Below, piece by piece: positions 26,157-34,346 of a stretch of DNA of 64,000 nt. A model generated the notes under the pieces. That model saw only the letters and a program-made list of their open reading frames with translations, did not search any database and was not told the DNA's origin. The translations under genes were made by a program, and so were the position numbers. The DNA comes from RUG14515 sp045117995 (GTDB lineage: Bacteria > Bacillota_I > Bacilli_A > RFN20 > CAG-826), in contig JBGUOH010000006.1 of NCBI GenBank assembly GCA_045117995.1, forward strand, positions 1 to 64,000, read 5' to 3'. The stretch's first letter is position 1, and each line of letters begins with the position of its first letter.

Positions 26157-27665
26157 CTATTGATTCAAATTTTCAAAAAATTCTTTTAATTCCTTACTAA
26201 GGACTTCTTCATCCTTATCAGAGATTTGTTTGTTTTTATTGATGTTATTTAAAACCTCACCGTTAGTGGCTTTAAATTCATCGTAAGCTTTGTCTAAGAC
26301 TTTACGGACTTGACCTTTATCAAGGTTATCTAAGAAACCATTCTTAGCAACGAATAAGTCGAAGACTTGTTTATCCAATTGATAGACGTTGTATTGCTTT
26401 TGTTTGAGCATTGCCATGAGAGCTTCACCATGATTTAAAACTGATAATGTTGAAGCATCAAGGTCACTACCAAATTGGGAGAATGACTTCATTTCTAAGT
26501 AGCTCGCTAATTCGATTTTTAAGGCACGAGCGACTTGTTTTGTGGCTTTGAACTGGGCATCACCACCAACACGGGAAACGGAAAGACCACTATCAATAGC
26601 CGGTCTTTGACCAGCGTTGAATAAATCCGCTTGTAAGAAGATTTGTCCATCGGTAATGGAGATGACGTTAGTCGGAATATAAGCACTGATGTCACCGGAT
26701 TGTGTTTCAACAATTGGTAAAGCGGTAATGGAACCACCACCAAATTCAGGAGCTAACTTACAAGCTCTTTCAAGAAGTCTACTATGGAGATAGAAGACAT
26801 CACCTGGATAAGCTTCTCTACCTGGCGCTCTCTTTAATAAAAGAGATAATGTACGATAAGCGACAGCGTGTTTACTTAAATCATCATAGACGATTAAGAC
26901 ATCTTTGCCTTGGTACATGAATTCTTCCGCCATCGCACTACCAGCGTATGGAGCAATATAAAGTAAAGGCGCTGGTTCAGAGGCGGAAGCACTGACCACA
27001 ATGGTATAATCCATCGCTTTGAAGCGTTTTAATTTATCAACGATTTGGGCAACTGTAGAATTCTTTTGACCAATAGCCACATAAATACAAATAACGTTCT
27101 TATCTTTTTGATTGAGGATGGTATCAATGGCAATCGCGGTTTTACCGGTTTGTCTATCACCGATAATAAGTTCTCTTTGACCACGACCAATTGGGGTCAT
27201 CGCATCAATCATTGTGATACCTGTTTCAAGTGGGGTATCAACACTTTTTCTCTTAATGACGCCTGGAGCAATAACTTCGATTGGACGTCTATTAGTGGTT
27301 TTGATTTCACCTAAGCCATCGATTGGTTGACCAAGGGAATTGACCACTCTACCTAATAGAGCTTCACCAACTGGGACTTCCATGACCATCTTTGTACGAT
27401 TGACTAAATCGCCTTCTTTAACCAAGGAATCGTTACCTAAAAGGACAACACCCACACTATCGCTGTCCAAATTCATGACCATACCGTAGACGTTATTTGG
27501 GAATAACAAAAGTTCACCAAGCATAGCTTTTTCTAAACCATAGACATTAGCGATACCATCACCGACAGAGACGACTGTACCGACGTCATTACTATCGATT
27601 TTGTGGCGGTAGTTTTTAATTTGCTCCTTAATGAGAGCACTGATTTCATTAGCGTGGATTTTCAT
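26157..27665 (-). CDS. atpA: ATP synthase alpha subunit
   Basis: The regulatory nucleotide-binding F1 subunit. Walker A is GDRQTGKTA, the arginine-finger region VSRVGGDAQ is present, and PAIDSGLSVS is the alpha-subunit signature. The N-terminal beta-barrel (about 25-95) and C-terminal helical domain are intact. At 502 residues it is full length. It follows atpH by 2 nt. Confidence 0.98.
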   Translation of the reverse strand: MKIHANEISALIKEQIKNYRHKIDSNDVGTVVSVGDGIANVYGLEKAMLGELLLFPNNVYGMVMNLDSDSVGVVLLGNDSLVKEGDLVNRTKMVMEVPVGEALLGRVVNSLGQPIDGLGEIKTTNRRPIEVIAPGVIKRKSVDTPLETGITMIDAMTPIGRGQRELIIGDRQTGKTAIAIDTILNQKDKNVICIYVAIGQKNSTVAQIVDKLKRFKAMDYTIVVSASASEPAPLLYIAPYAGSAMAEEFMYQGKDVLIVYDDLSKHAVAYRTLSLLLKRAPGREAYPGDVFYLHSRLLERACKLAPEFGGGSITALPIVETQSGDISAYIPTNVISITDGQIFLQADLFNAGQRPAIDSGLSVSRVGGDAQFKATKQVARALKIELASYLEMKSFSQFGSDLDASTLSVLNHGEALMAMLKQKQYNVYQLDKQVFDLFVAKNGFLDNLDKGQVRKVLDKAYDEFKATNGEVLNNINKNKQISDKDEEVLSKELKEFFENLNQ

Positions 27666-27667
27666 GA

Positions 27668-28204
27668 TTAAAGCTCCTTTCCTAAGAGGTCAATCTGCAT
27701 TTTTTCTAGTTGGTTTTTAATTGAACCATCATAGACGTGGGAATTGATGACCACTTTGACACCACCGATTAAGGTTGGATCAATATGTGGGATGAGTTCG
27801 ACATCCATGTGTTCAAGTTGACTAATCTTATCTTTGATTTTATTAACGGTTACTTTATCCAAAGCAAACGCGGAATAAATCAGCCCTTCTTTAACGCCTT
27901 TATATTCATTACATAAAGAATTAAACGCCATGAGGATATCCTTAATCATATAGGTTCTATTGTTATCGATAATAACCTTTAAAAGATTAACGATGTCTTC
28001 ATCAAAATCTTTCAAGATTTTAGTAGCGATATCTTTCCTTTCATTACCACTCATAAAGCGGGAATCTAAAAGCATTAAGAAATCAGCATTATCTTCAATA
28101 ATTTCCAATAATGTTTTCTCTTCCTCTTGTAGCTTAATTAGTTTCTTTTCTTCTAGGCCAATCGAGAACAATGCTTCAGCGTATGTTTGGGCGATTTGAT
28201 TCAT
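27668..28204 (-). CDS. atpH: ATP synthase delta subunit
   Basis: Delta (OSCP) joins the peripheral stalk to the top of F1. The 178-residue protein has the N-terminal six-helix domain (IAQTYAEALFSIGLEEKKL) and the C-terminal family motif IDPTLIGGVKVVINSHVYDG with SIKNQLEKM. It lies 7 nt after atpF in the standard B-E-F-H-A-G-D-C order. Confidence 0.96.
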   Translation of the reverse strand: MNQIAQTYAEALFSIGLEEKKLIKLQEEEKTLLEIIEDNADFLMLLDSRFMSGNERKDIATKILKDFDEDIVNLLKVIIDNNRTYMIKDILMAFNSLCNEYKGVKEGLIYSAFALDKVTVNKIKDKISQLEHMDVELIPHIDPTLIGGVKVVINSHVYDGSIKNQLEKMQIDLLGKEL

Positions 28205-28211
28205 AGGTAAA

Positions 28212-28754
28212 TTAATTTAATCGATTGATAAAGTCTTCAGCGAGTCGAGTGTTATCATCTTTATCGACTTCGCGTTTTAAAATTTCTTTTGAAGCGGTTA
28301 ATGCGACATTAACCATTTCTTTTCTAATGTCGTTAAGAGCATCTTGTTTCGCTTGTTCAATGTCTTGTTCAGCGGCAATTTTCATGTCCTTAACTTCACT
28401 TCTAGCCTCTTCCATCATTGCTTCGTATTTTTCTTCGCCTTTCTTAGTGGCGTTTTCAATGATTTGGCTGGCTTCACTTTTTGATTCACTTAAGATTCTT
28501 TTGGCCTCTTGGGTTTCCTTGACGGCTAAAGTGTGACTTTCAGTGGCTTGATCGATTTCTTGTTGGATATAATCCGCACGCTTTTTAAGCATTTTTTTAA
28601 CAGGCTTATAAGCGAAGAAGAAAACGACAAGTAGAAGGATAATAAAAGAAGAGAATTGAATGACAAAAGAAACCCAGTCAGGGATTAACTTTTGGGCAAT
28701 CGACGCCATTTTTTCACCAATGTCGTCCATGTTACTTAATAATTTAAGTACCAT
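28212..28754 (-). CDS. atpF: ATP synthase b subunit
   Basis: Subunit b forms the peripheral stalk. The 180-residue chain has one membrane helix (about 30-50, FVIQFSSFIILLLVVFFFAY), then KPVKKMLKKRADYIQQEID and a long charged coiled coil to the C-terminus. An N-terminal extension of about 25 residues precedes the helix. AGGAGG 8 nt upstream of the ATG confirms this start. Confidence 0.96.
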   Translation of the reverse strand: MVLKLLSNMDDIGEKMASIAQKLIPDWVSFVIQFSSFIILLLVVFFFAYKPVKKMLKKRADYIQQEIDQATESHTLAVKETQEAKRILSESKSEASQIIENATKKGEEKYEAMMEEARSEVKDMKIAAEQDIEQAKQDALNDIRKEMVNVALTASKEILKREVDKDDNTRLAEDFINRLN

Positions 28755-28769
28755 AGTTCTTTCCTCCTA

Positions 28770-28994
28770 TTACTTTGTAAATAAAATCAAAATTGAGATG
28801 AGCAATGAGTAAATAGCTGTGGTTTCAACAAGAGCACAGGCTAAGATCATTGAGGTTCTGAGTTTGCCATACATTTCTGGGTTACGGGACATACCGTCTA
28901 ATGCGTGAGCACAGACCATACCTTCACCGAGAGCACTAGGCATGACGCCTAAGATGGCAATAGCGGCGGCTAAAACGTTTAATGAACCGGTCAT
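28770..28994 (-). CDS. atpE: ATP synthase c subunit with two membrane carboxylates
   Basis: The 74-residue hairpin forms the ion-translocating ring. The polar loop is RNPE (37-40). Helix 2 has the ion-binding Glu57 in LVETTAIY, so Glu57-Thr58-Thr59 and Tyr62 match the spacing of sodium-binding rings (Glu-Ser/Thr-Thr and Tyr). Helix 1 has GEGM, which places Glu24 where sodium rings have Gln32 (Ilyobacter numbering). Streptococcal c subunits also have GEG in helix 1. Ion specificity therefore cannot be settled by eye. Confidence 0.95.
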   Translation of the reverse strand: MTGSLNVLAAAIAILGVMPSALGEGMVCAHALDGMSRNPEMYGKLRTSMILACALVETTAIYSLLISILILFTK

Positions 28995-29734
28995 GCTTTC
29001 TTCCTCCTTCCTAAAGTATTTAAATCAATGTCTTCTGGGATTTCTTGACCCACAAAGATGGAGGTCAAAAGAATGAAGACAAATGTCTGGATTAAACCAG
29101 AGAATATATCGAAATATGCGTGGAGAATGGCTAATGGGATTGGCGCTAAGAATGTTTCATTCCAACCCGCTGGAGCAAAGGAGAAAATCATTTGTGATAA
29201 ATCTCTTAATGCTGACTCCACGATTGTTAAAAGAGCCCAACCCGCGATTGCATTACCAAATAAACGGAGAGTGAGCGATAAAAGAGGTGCCCACATAGAA
29301 ATTAAGTTAATTGGTAAGAAGATTGGTATTGGGTCGATATAACGTTTGAAATAAGCCCATTTAGTAAATCTCGCAGATGTGTAATGGATTAAAAGGAATG
29401 TGGTTAAACCCAAGGATAATGGGATAGCCATGTATGTTACCGGTGAGGGTAAACCAGTTAAACCGAAAATGAATGAAATAAATAGATAAAGAGCGACGCC
29501 CATGATGAAGCCACCAAAGTTTGGTAATGTGGTGCCCACTAAATCACGGGAGAAGTCATCAAAGAATTTCACTCCGCATTCTGCTACTAATAAAAGGCCT
29601 TTAGGCTTTTTAAGCGGATTTTGTCTAGCCGCTAAAATGCCCACGATTAAAGAAAGGACCATGATAATGAATATCACGATAAGCGATGATATTAATTCAC
29701 CTGTAATTTCAAATTTAAAGAAATTATCGAACAT
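28991..29734 (-). CDS. atpB: ATP synthase a subunit
   Basis: Subunit a provides the ion half-channels. The essential Arg lies in LTLRLFGNAIAG, and the C-terminal helix pair (PIPLAILHAYFDIFSGLIQT, FVFILLTSIFVGQEI) is complete. I chose ATG at 29734 because GGAAAGG lies 6 nt upstream. The in-frame ATG at 29749 lacks a ribosome binding site and would lengthen the overlap with the upstream gene. The 247-residue protein has about five to six membrane helices. It overlaps atpE by ATGA. Confidence 0.96.
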   Translation of the reverse strand: MFDNFFKFEITGELISSLIVIFIIMVLSLIVGILAARQNPLKKPKGLLLVAECGVKFFDDFSRDLVGTTLPNFGGFIMGVALYLFISFIFGLTGLPSPVTYMAIPLSLGLTTFLLIHYTSARFTKWAYFKRYIDPIPIFLPINLISMWAPLLSLTLRLFGNAIAGWALLTIVESALRDLSQMIFSFAPAGWNETFLAPIPLAILHAYFDIFSGLIQTFVFILLTSIFVGQEIPEDIDLNTLGRRKKA

Positions 29735-30113
29735 TGTTATCCTTTCCAATAAACGCTAAGAGGGTTAATAAAGATATCGTTAAGTAAGAGACAACTAAGA
29801 AGATTGGTGAAACAGTGACGATACTAAAACGATACTGCAAGAATGCAAATAAAGCCGTTAATAAAGCCACTAATCCCAATCTTAGGTAGATGGCAAAGAT
29901 ATCGAGTTTGATTCTCGCTTTGCCACCCTTCTTGCTCAAATAGAGTATTAACCAAGACAAGGAGACGATTAATCCCCCTAGCAGGACTGCAAGAGCGATC
30001 TCGTAATGATTGAACCAAAAGAGAAATAGCGTTCCAAGAAAACCAAGGATGGTTAATGACGAGGAAATAATAAGCGCTTTAAATTCTACTGTTTGGTTCC
30101 AAAATTTTTTCAT
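29724..30113 (-). CDS. AtpI-position membrane protein
   Basis: A 129-residue protein with four hydrophobic helices (about 13-34, 37-59, 72-94 and 100-122) directly upstream of atpB, where many ATP synthase operons have atpI. AtpI/UncI proteins help c-ring assembly or Mg handling and vary strongly in sequence. No diagnostic motif is visible, so the name rests on position and topology. It overlaps the phosphofructokinase stop by 1 nt and runs 11 nt into atpB. Confidence 0.7.
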   Translation of the reverse strand: MKKFWNQTVEFKALIISSSLTILGFLGTLFLFWFNHYEIALAVLLGGLIVSLSWLILYLSKKGGKARIKLDIFAIYLRLGLVALLTALFAFLQYRFSIVTVSPIFLVVSYLTISLLTLLAFIGKDNNVR

Positions 30114-31318
30114 TATTTAACTTTGATACGTTTGAAGTTAGTCACTGGGGCGATGCCATCTTTGTAAACAAGTTTGACTTCACCTTGGACTAATGGACGT
30201 AAGTAATCTCTGAAGCTATCGCTCATACGTGTCGCGTCGATAATCATTTCTGGTTTGACGTGGCTGACAGCGTTAGCAACTTTGCTTAATGGAGCAAGTT
30301 TGAATTTGATTTTGTATGGGTTTTGGCTAACTCTTTCGAAGATAACCATTTTGCCTGTTCTACCTTTTAAGGCAGCTTGGACAGCTTTTTCACCGGTCTT
30401 GATAGCTTCTTTGCGGTCGACTAAAGAGACGAAGGCTGGGAAGGCTCTTTGAACGATGGAGAATTCCACTGCTCTTGTACCGATGTCTAATCTGTTTTCA
30501 ACGATTCTGCAGAGTTCAGCAGCAGCGCCACCTAATTGGGCGTGACCGAAACCGTCAACACGGACGTTGGTCATATCTCTTTCGAATTGTAAACCTTCAG
30601 AGATAGCGACTAAGGCAAAGCCTTTTTCTTTATAAACTCTTTCGACATCTTTTAAGAATTGTTCTAAGTCAAACTTCATTTCTGGTAAGTAAATGAGGTG
30701 TGGTCTTGTTTGTTCTGGTAATAAGTCAACAGAAGCTGTTAACCAACCAGCATCACGACCCATGATTTCCACAATGTGTACTTTACCTTTCTTGAAGCAG
30801 TTAGCGTCCATAGCGAATGCGTTAACGCTGTTCATAACGAATTTAGCAGCACTTGGGAAACCTAAAGAGTGGTCTGTGCAGGCTAAGTCGTTATCGATTG
30901 TTTTTGGAACACCGATAACTTTGACATCATCGATACCTAATTCTTTAACTAACTTAGCAAGTTTATTACATGTATCCATGGAGTCATTACCACCATTGAT
31001 GAAAACGTAACCAATGTTGTGTTTTTTGATGTTTTCAATGATAGCGGCATATTCAGGAGTATGGATATCCTTTGGAAGTTTTCTTCTTGTGGTACCTAAG
31101 ATACTACCTGGTGTTTGAAGAAGAAGTTCGATTTGTTCATCGTCTTCTAAACCTAAATCGATTAAATCGTCATCGATTAAGCCTTCAACACCGTGTTGAG
31201 AGCCATAGATGTGACCGATTAAATCTGGATGTTTTTTTGCTTCTTTAATCGCACCATATAATGATGTGTTAATGACTGATGTTGGTCCACCGGATTGGAT
31301 GTAAACCATGTTTTTCAT
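30113..31318 (-). CDS. pfp: Pyrophosphate-dependent phosphofructokinase
   Basis: PFP phosphorylates fructose-6-phosphate with PPi, reversibly, in place of ATP. The donor-specificity residues point to PPi: the nucleotide loop is NGGNDSMDT with Asp112 where ATP enzymes have Gly, and the catalytic loop is PKTIDND (138-144) with Lys139 where ATP enzymes have Gly. The substrate motif MGRDAGWLTA is present. At 401 residues it belongs to the medium-size PPi class. AAGGAG precedes the ATG. It is fused by a 1-nt stop-start overlap to the ATP synthase operon, an unusual association. Confidence 0.92.
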   Translation of the reverse strand: MKNMVYIQSGGPTSVINTSLYGAIKEAKKHPDLIGHIYGSQHGVEGLIDDDLIDLGLEDDEQIELLLQTPGSILGTTRRKLPKDIHTPEYAAIIENIKKHNIGYVFINGGNDSMDTCNKLAKLVKELGIDDVKVIGVPKTIDNDLACTDHSLGFPSAAKFVMNSVNAFAMDANCFKKGKVHIVEIMGRDAGWLTASVDLLPEQTRPHLIYLPEMKFDLEQFLKDVERVYKEKGFALVAISEGLQFERDMTNVRVDGFGHAQLGGAAAELCRIVENRLDIGTRAVEFSIVQRAFPAFVSLVDRKEAIKTGEKAVQAALKGRTGKMVIFERVSQNPYKIKFKLAPLSKVANAVSHVKPEMIIDATRMSDSFRDYLRPLVQGEVKLVYKDGIAPVTNFKRIKVK

Positions 31319-31363
31319 AAATAGCTGTTCTCCTTTATATTTTATATAAGATATATAATTGGC

Positions 31364-31885
31364 TTAGATAATTTCCATGTGGAGATGTTTTAAAACATCA
31401 AAGGCCTTTTCTTGCATATCTAAATCGAATGAAGAAGTAGCATCTCTCACCACTTTCACTTTTGCGTATGGTGAGGCTGATGATTTAGCGATAATCGCGT
31501 TACTGAACACGCATATGTCACTCACGAGTCCACATAGATAAATCTCGTCATAGTTGCCTTGTTCAATATAGTGGCCTAATTCTTTGCTACCAAAATCATG
31601 TTTAATAAAGACTTTGGAAGAACCCACTAGATCTCTAATAGATGGATGTAACTGCCAGCCTTCAGTGCCTTCAATGCAGTGAGGAGCAGGTAAGTATTTG
31701 CCTTCGTTAGTGTTCATGTAATCCGCATCATGTGTGTCATAGGTGAACACCACTTCATCCTTATTAGCGCGAAATTCTTTAATGAGTTCCACGATACGAG
31801 GAGCAATCTTTTCGGCGCCTTTAAAACCAAGTGCACCGTCCACAAAATCGTTTTGATAATCAACGACAACGAGTAATCTTTGCAT
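31364..31885 (-). CDS. pncA: Nicotinamidase-like isochorismatase-fold hydrolase
   Basis: The 173-residue protein has the cysteine-hydrolase triad Asp9 (VVVDYQNDFVDG), Lys95 (FIKHDFGS) and Cys125 (CGLVSDICV), with a DTHDADY metal-site segment. This is the nicotinamidase pattern, and the pncB gene at 128-1225 makes that role plausible: nicotinamide to nicotinate. Other substrates of the superfamily cannot be excluded. AAAGGA precedes the ATG. A TATAGT box lies about 25 nt upstream, so it may begin the transcript that continues into pfp and the atp genes (45-nt gap). Confidence 0.85.
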   Translation of the reverse strand: MQRLLVVVDYQNDFVDGALGFKGAEKIAPRIVELIKEFRANKDEVVFTYDTHDADYMNTNEGKYLPAPHCIEGTEGWQLHPSIRDLVGSSKVFIKHDFGSKELGHYIEQGNYDEIYLCGLVSDICVFSNAIIAKSSASPYAKVKVVRDATSSFDLDMQEKAFDVLKHLHMEII

Positions 31886-31994
31886 ATATAATCCTTTCTA
31901 GCCGATAAACACTATATCACATTCTATATTTAAAAAATATAAAAATCGAAAAAACTCGTTCTTTTCCTCTTTGAATCGGTTATAATATTTTTGC

Positions 31995-32023
31995 TTGAAT
32001 TAATCCTGATATTTGTTTAGAAT
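31995..32023 (+). promoter_or_regulatory. Promoter of the TGS-nucleoside kinase gene
   Basis: TTGAAT (31995-32000), an exact 17-nt spacer and TAGAAT (32018-32023). A second perfect TATAAT at 31981-31986 with a weak -35 may give a tandem upstream start. The leader ends with AGGAGG before the ATG at 32056. Confidence 0.55.
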
Positions 32024-32055
32024 GAAGGACTTCACATTTTTAGGAGGAACTAACA

Positions 32056-33699
32056 ATGTCGTTCAAAGTTGTTTTTAACAATAAAGAAAAGATTTATGAT
32101 GCCCCAATTACAGTGCTTGATGTCGTGGGCAAAGATAGAAGTATTATATGTGCTTATGTCAACGGTCGTGTCCGTGAATTAACATATACTTTAGATAAGG
32201 ATTCTGAGATTGTCCCTTTAACCTGCAAAGACAGAGATGCAAAACCAATTTATGAATCATCTCTTCGTTTCTTGGTGGCGATGGCAATGCATAACATTCA
32301 CCCTCACTATGAGATTAGATTTGCCTATAACGTTTCTAGATCAATCTTCTTACAAATCCTCAATCCAGGCACATGTGCTTCCGGTATTATGATTAAAGAA
32401 TTAATCGCCGAAATGAATAAGCTTGTCGAACAAGATTTACCACTCGTTAGACAAATCGTTTCCAAAGAAGAAGCTGCAAGAATTTTCGCGGAAGATGGCT
32501 ATCAAGATAAAGTAGATATCTTAAGATATAGACCAGAAAAGACCGCGCATATTTATCACTGTGGCAATTACAGAAACTATATGTATAACCGTATGGTCCC
32601 ATCCACTGGTTATATTAAAAAATGGTTAGTCAGATACTACCATCCAGGTATTATCATTCAATATCCACGTCCTGACTTTAATGGTGAAATCCCACCATTT
32701 GAAGATGCTCCAACATTTGGTAAAACATTAAAGAGAGCCCATCAATGGGGTGTCGCTACTGGTTGTGATAACATCGTCGGTATTAACCAAAGAATCGAAA
32801 GAGATGGCGATGTCGAATTTATCACACTTTGCGAACAAAAACACAATCGTCAATTATGTGAATTAGGTCAAATGATTGAAGACGAAAGAGAATCCATTCG
32901 TTTGATTTGTATCGCTGGTCCATCCTCTTCTGGTAAGACCACTTTCGCGAATAGATTAAGAATTGAATTATTATCTCGTGGTATTAAACCAATTCGTATT
33001 TCTATGGATGACTACTATCTTGATAGAGGCCAAGCCCCACTTGATGAAGATGGTAAACCAGATTTAGAATCTGCGGATGCATTAGACATTGATTTATTTA
33101 ACCAAAACTTAGCGGACTTAGTCGCTGGTCTTGAAGTTGAATGTCCAAGATATGATTTTAAAGCGGGCGCTCGTGCAGCAGTTGGCAGAAAACTTGTCGT
33201 TCCACAAGATCAACCAATCATTATTGAAGGTATTCACGCTTTAAATGAACGTTTAACAGCGTCCATCCCTGCTCACCAAAAGTTCAAAATCTTTATTGCC
33301 CCACAATCACAAGTCAATATCGATAACCACAACCCAGTCAGTTTAACTGACTTAAGATTATTAAGAAGAATCGTTCGTGACCACCAATTCCGTAATTCTT
33401 CCGCCATTAGCACTATTGCCATGTGGCCAAGTGTTAGAAAAGGCGAATTCAAATGGATTTACGATACACAAGAAGGCGCTAACTATGTCTTTAACTCCTT
33501 CTCTGCTTATGAATTATCCGTCATGAAAAAGTATGCGATGCCGTTGCTCGAAGAAATCGATACTGAGTCTGAATATTTCCCAGTCGCGGAAAGATTAATC
33601 CGTATGCTCAAGTTCTTCGATGACTTAAGTGATCAATGGGTTCCATGCAACTCCATCATTCGTGAATTCATCGGTGGTTCATGCTACCAAGACGACTAA
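32056..33699 (+). CDS. TGS-domain nucleoside kinase (uridine kinase-like)
   Basis: A three-part protein common in Firmicutes. An N-terminal TGS domain (about 1-60) is followed by a threonyl-tRNA-synthetase-like second domain (about 65-220, with HPHYEIRFAYNVSRSIF). A C-terminal P-loop kinase of the uridine kinase/phosphoribulokinase family follows, with Walker A AGPSSSGKTTFANRL near 288-302, ISMDDYY and an EGIHALN segment. It likely phosphorylates a nucleoside, but the substrate is not clear from sequence. It is 547 residues, full length for this architecture, with AGGAGG 9 nt before the ATG. It is not a threonyl-tRNA synthetase because the class II catalytic motifs are absent. Confidence 0.88.
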   Translation: MSFKVVFNNKEKIYDAPITVLDVVGKDRSIICAYVNGRVRELTYTLDKDSEIVPLTCKDRDAKPIYESSLRFLVAMAMHNIHPHYEIRFAYNVSRSIFLQILNPGTCASGIMIKELIAEMNKLVEQDLPLVRQIVSKEEAARIFAEDGYQDKVDILRYRPEKTAHIYHCGNYRNYMYNRMVPSTGYIKKWLVRYYHPGIIIQYPRPDFNGEIPPFEDAPTFGKTLKRAHQWGVATGCDNIVGINQRIERDGDVEFITLCEQKHNRQLCELGQMIEDERESIRLICIAGPSSSGKTTFANRLRIELLSRGIKPIRISMDDYYLDRGQAPLDEDGKPDLESADALDIDLFNQNLADLVAGLEVECPRYDFKAGARAAVGRKLVVPQDQPIIIEGIHALNERLTASIPAHQKFKIFIAPQSQVNIDNHNPVSLTDLRLLRRIVRDHQFRNSSAISTIAMWPSVRKGEFKWIYDTQEGANYVFNSFSAYELSVMKKYAMPLLEEIDTESEYFPVAERLIRMLKFFDDLSDQWVPCNSIIREFIGGSCYQDD

Positions 33700-33732
33700 T
33701 CAATATTATTTGATTAAGCCATAACTAATTTG

Positions 33733-33776
33733 TATAATACCCTCTAGAGAATAATCAACACTGGAGGGTATTTTTT
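33733..33776 (+). promoter_or_regulatory. Terminator-like hairpin covering a Shine-Dalgarno
   Basis: A perfect 9-bp stem AATACCCTC (33736-33744) / GAGGGTATT (33764-33772) with a 19-nt loop is followed by a T run that ends directly at the ATG of the next gene (33777). The GGAGGG ribosome binding site lies in the right arm. TATAAT (33733-33738) overlaps the left arm. The hairpin may simply end the kinase transcript, or it may attenuate or mask translation of the downstream gene. Confidence 0.55.
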
Positions 33777-34304
33777 ATGAGAGGTGGAAGATATCTTAAC
33801 GAAGAGCAATCATTTCTTGTGGATGATAAAGGTTATAAATACGTTCTTAAGGAACAACCTGATTTAGACTCTTTAGTGGTTCTCGCTAAAAGAGATAGAA
33901 CTAAAAACAAGAATGCCGCTATCGCTATTGAAATCTTTTTAGGTATTCTTACTTTTCCTTTAATGTTTATTGGTGTTTTATTCTTTATTGTTGCCTATGT
34001 AACAAAAGCCCACGTTGATGATAACAACAAAGCTCAATTTGAATGTGTTTACTATGATGAAAAGAAAAACACTATTATCTTCCGCACTGTTAAGGAAAAG
34101 CTTTGGTTAGAATTTGCACCTGAACGCATTAATGATGTATTCAATATCGATACCGATGATGTGTTCGGTTTAAATGTTCAAGTCAGTGAAGAATATGGCG
34201 ATGTTATCTACTTCAGTATTGGTTACGCTACTCAAGAAGAGAAATCTAAGTTATCAAAAAGCATTAAAATGATTAAAGAAGGAAAGTTTGATTCGGCATT
34301 CTAA
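33777..34304 (+). CDS. Membrane protein of unknown function
   Basis: I do not recognise this 175-residue protein. A soluble N-terminal stretch (1-45) is followed by one long hydrophobic region (about 47-76, probably one or two helices) and a soluble beta-rich C-terminal domain (about 80-175) ending in a helix (QEEKSKLSKSIKMIKEG). Unlike the 10666-11115 protein, its soluble domain flanks both sides of the membrane segment. Its ribosome binding site is inside the hairpin described at 33733-33776. Confidence 0.7.
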   Translation: MRGGRYLNEEQSFLVDDKGYKYVLKEQPDLDSLVVLAKRDRTKNKNAAIAIEIFLGILTFPLMFIGVLFFIVAYVTKAHVDDNNKAQFECVYYDEKKNTIIFRTVKEKLWLEFAPERINDVFNIDTDDVFGLNVQVSEEYGDVIYFSIGYATQEEKSKLSKSIKMIKEGKFDSAF

Positions 34305-34321
34305 TAAATTACAGGTAATTT

Positions 34322-34346
34322 AAAAGCTCCGTTAGGAGCTTTTTTT
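34322..34346. terminator. Bidirectional terminator
   Basis: AAAAGCTCC (34322-34330), loop GTTA, GGAGCTTTTTTT (34335-34346). It ends the plus-strand 33777-34304 gene and overlaps the stop of the convergent minus-strand gene at 34332. Confidence 0.85.

Noticed and set aside
32056..33699. Threonyl-tRNA synthetase
   Set aside because: Only the TGS and second domain resemble ThrRS. The C-terminal half is a P-loop nucleoside kinase and class II synthetase motifs are absent.
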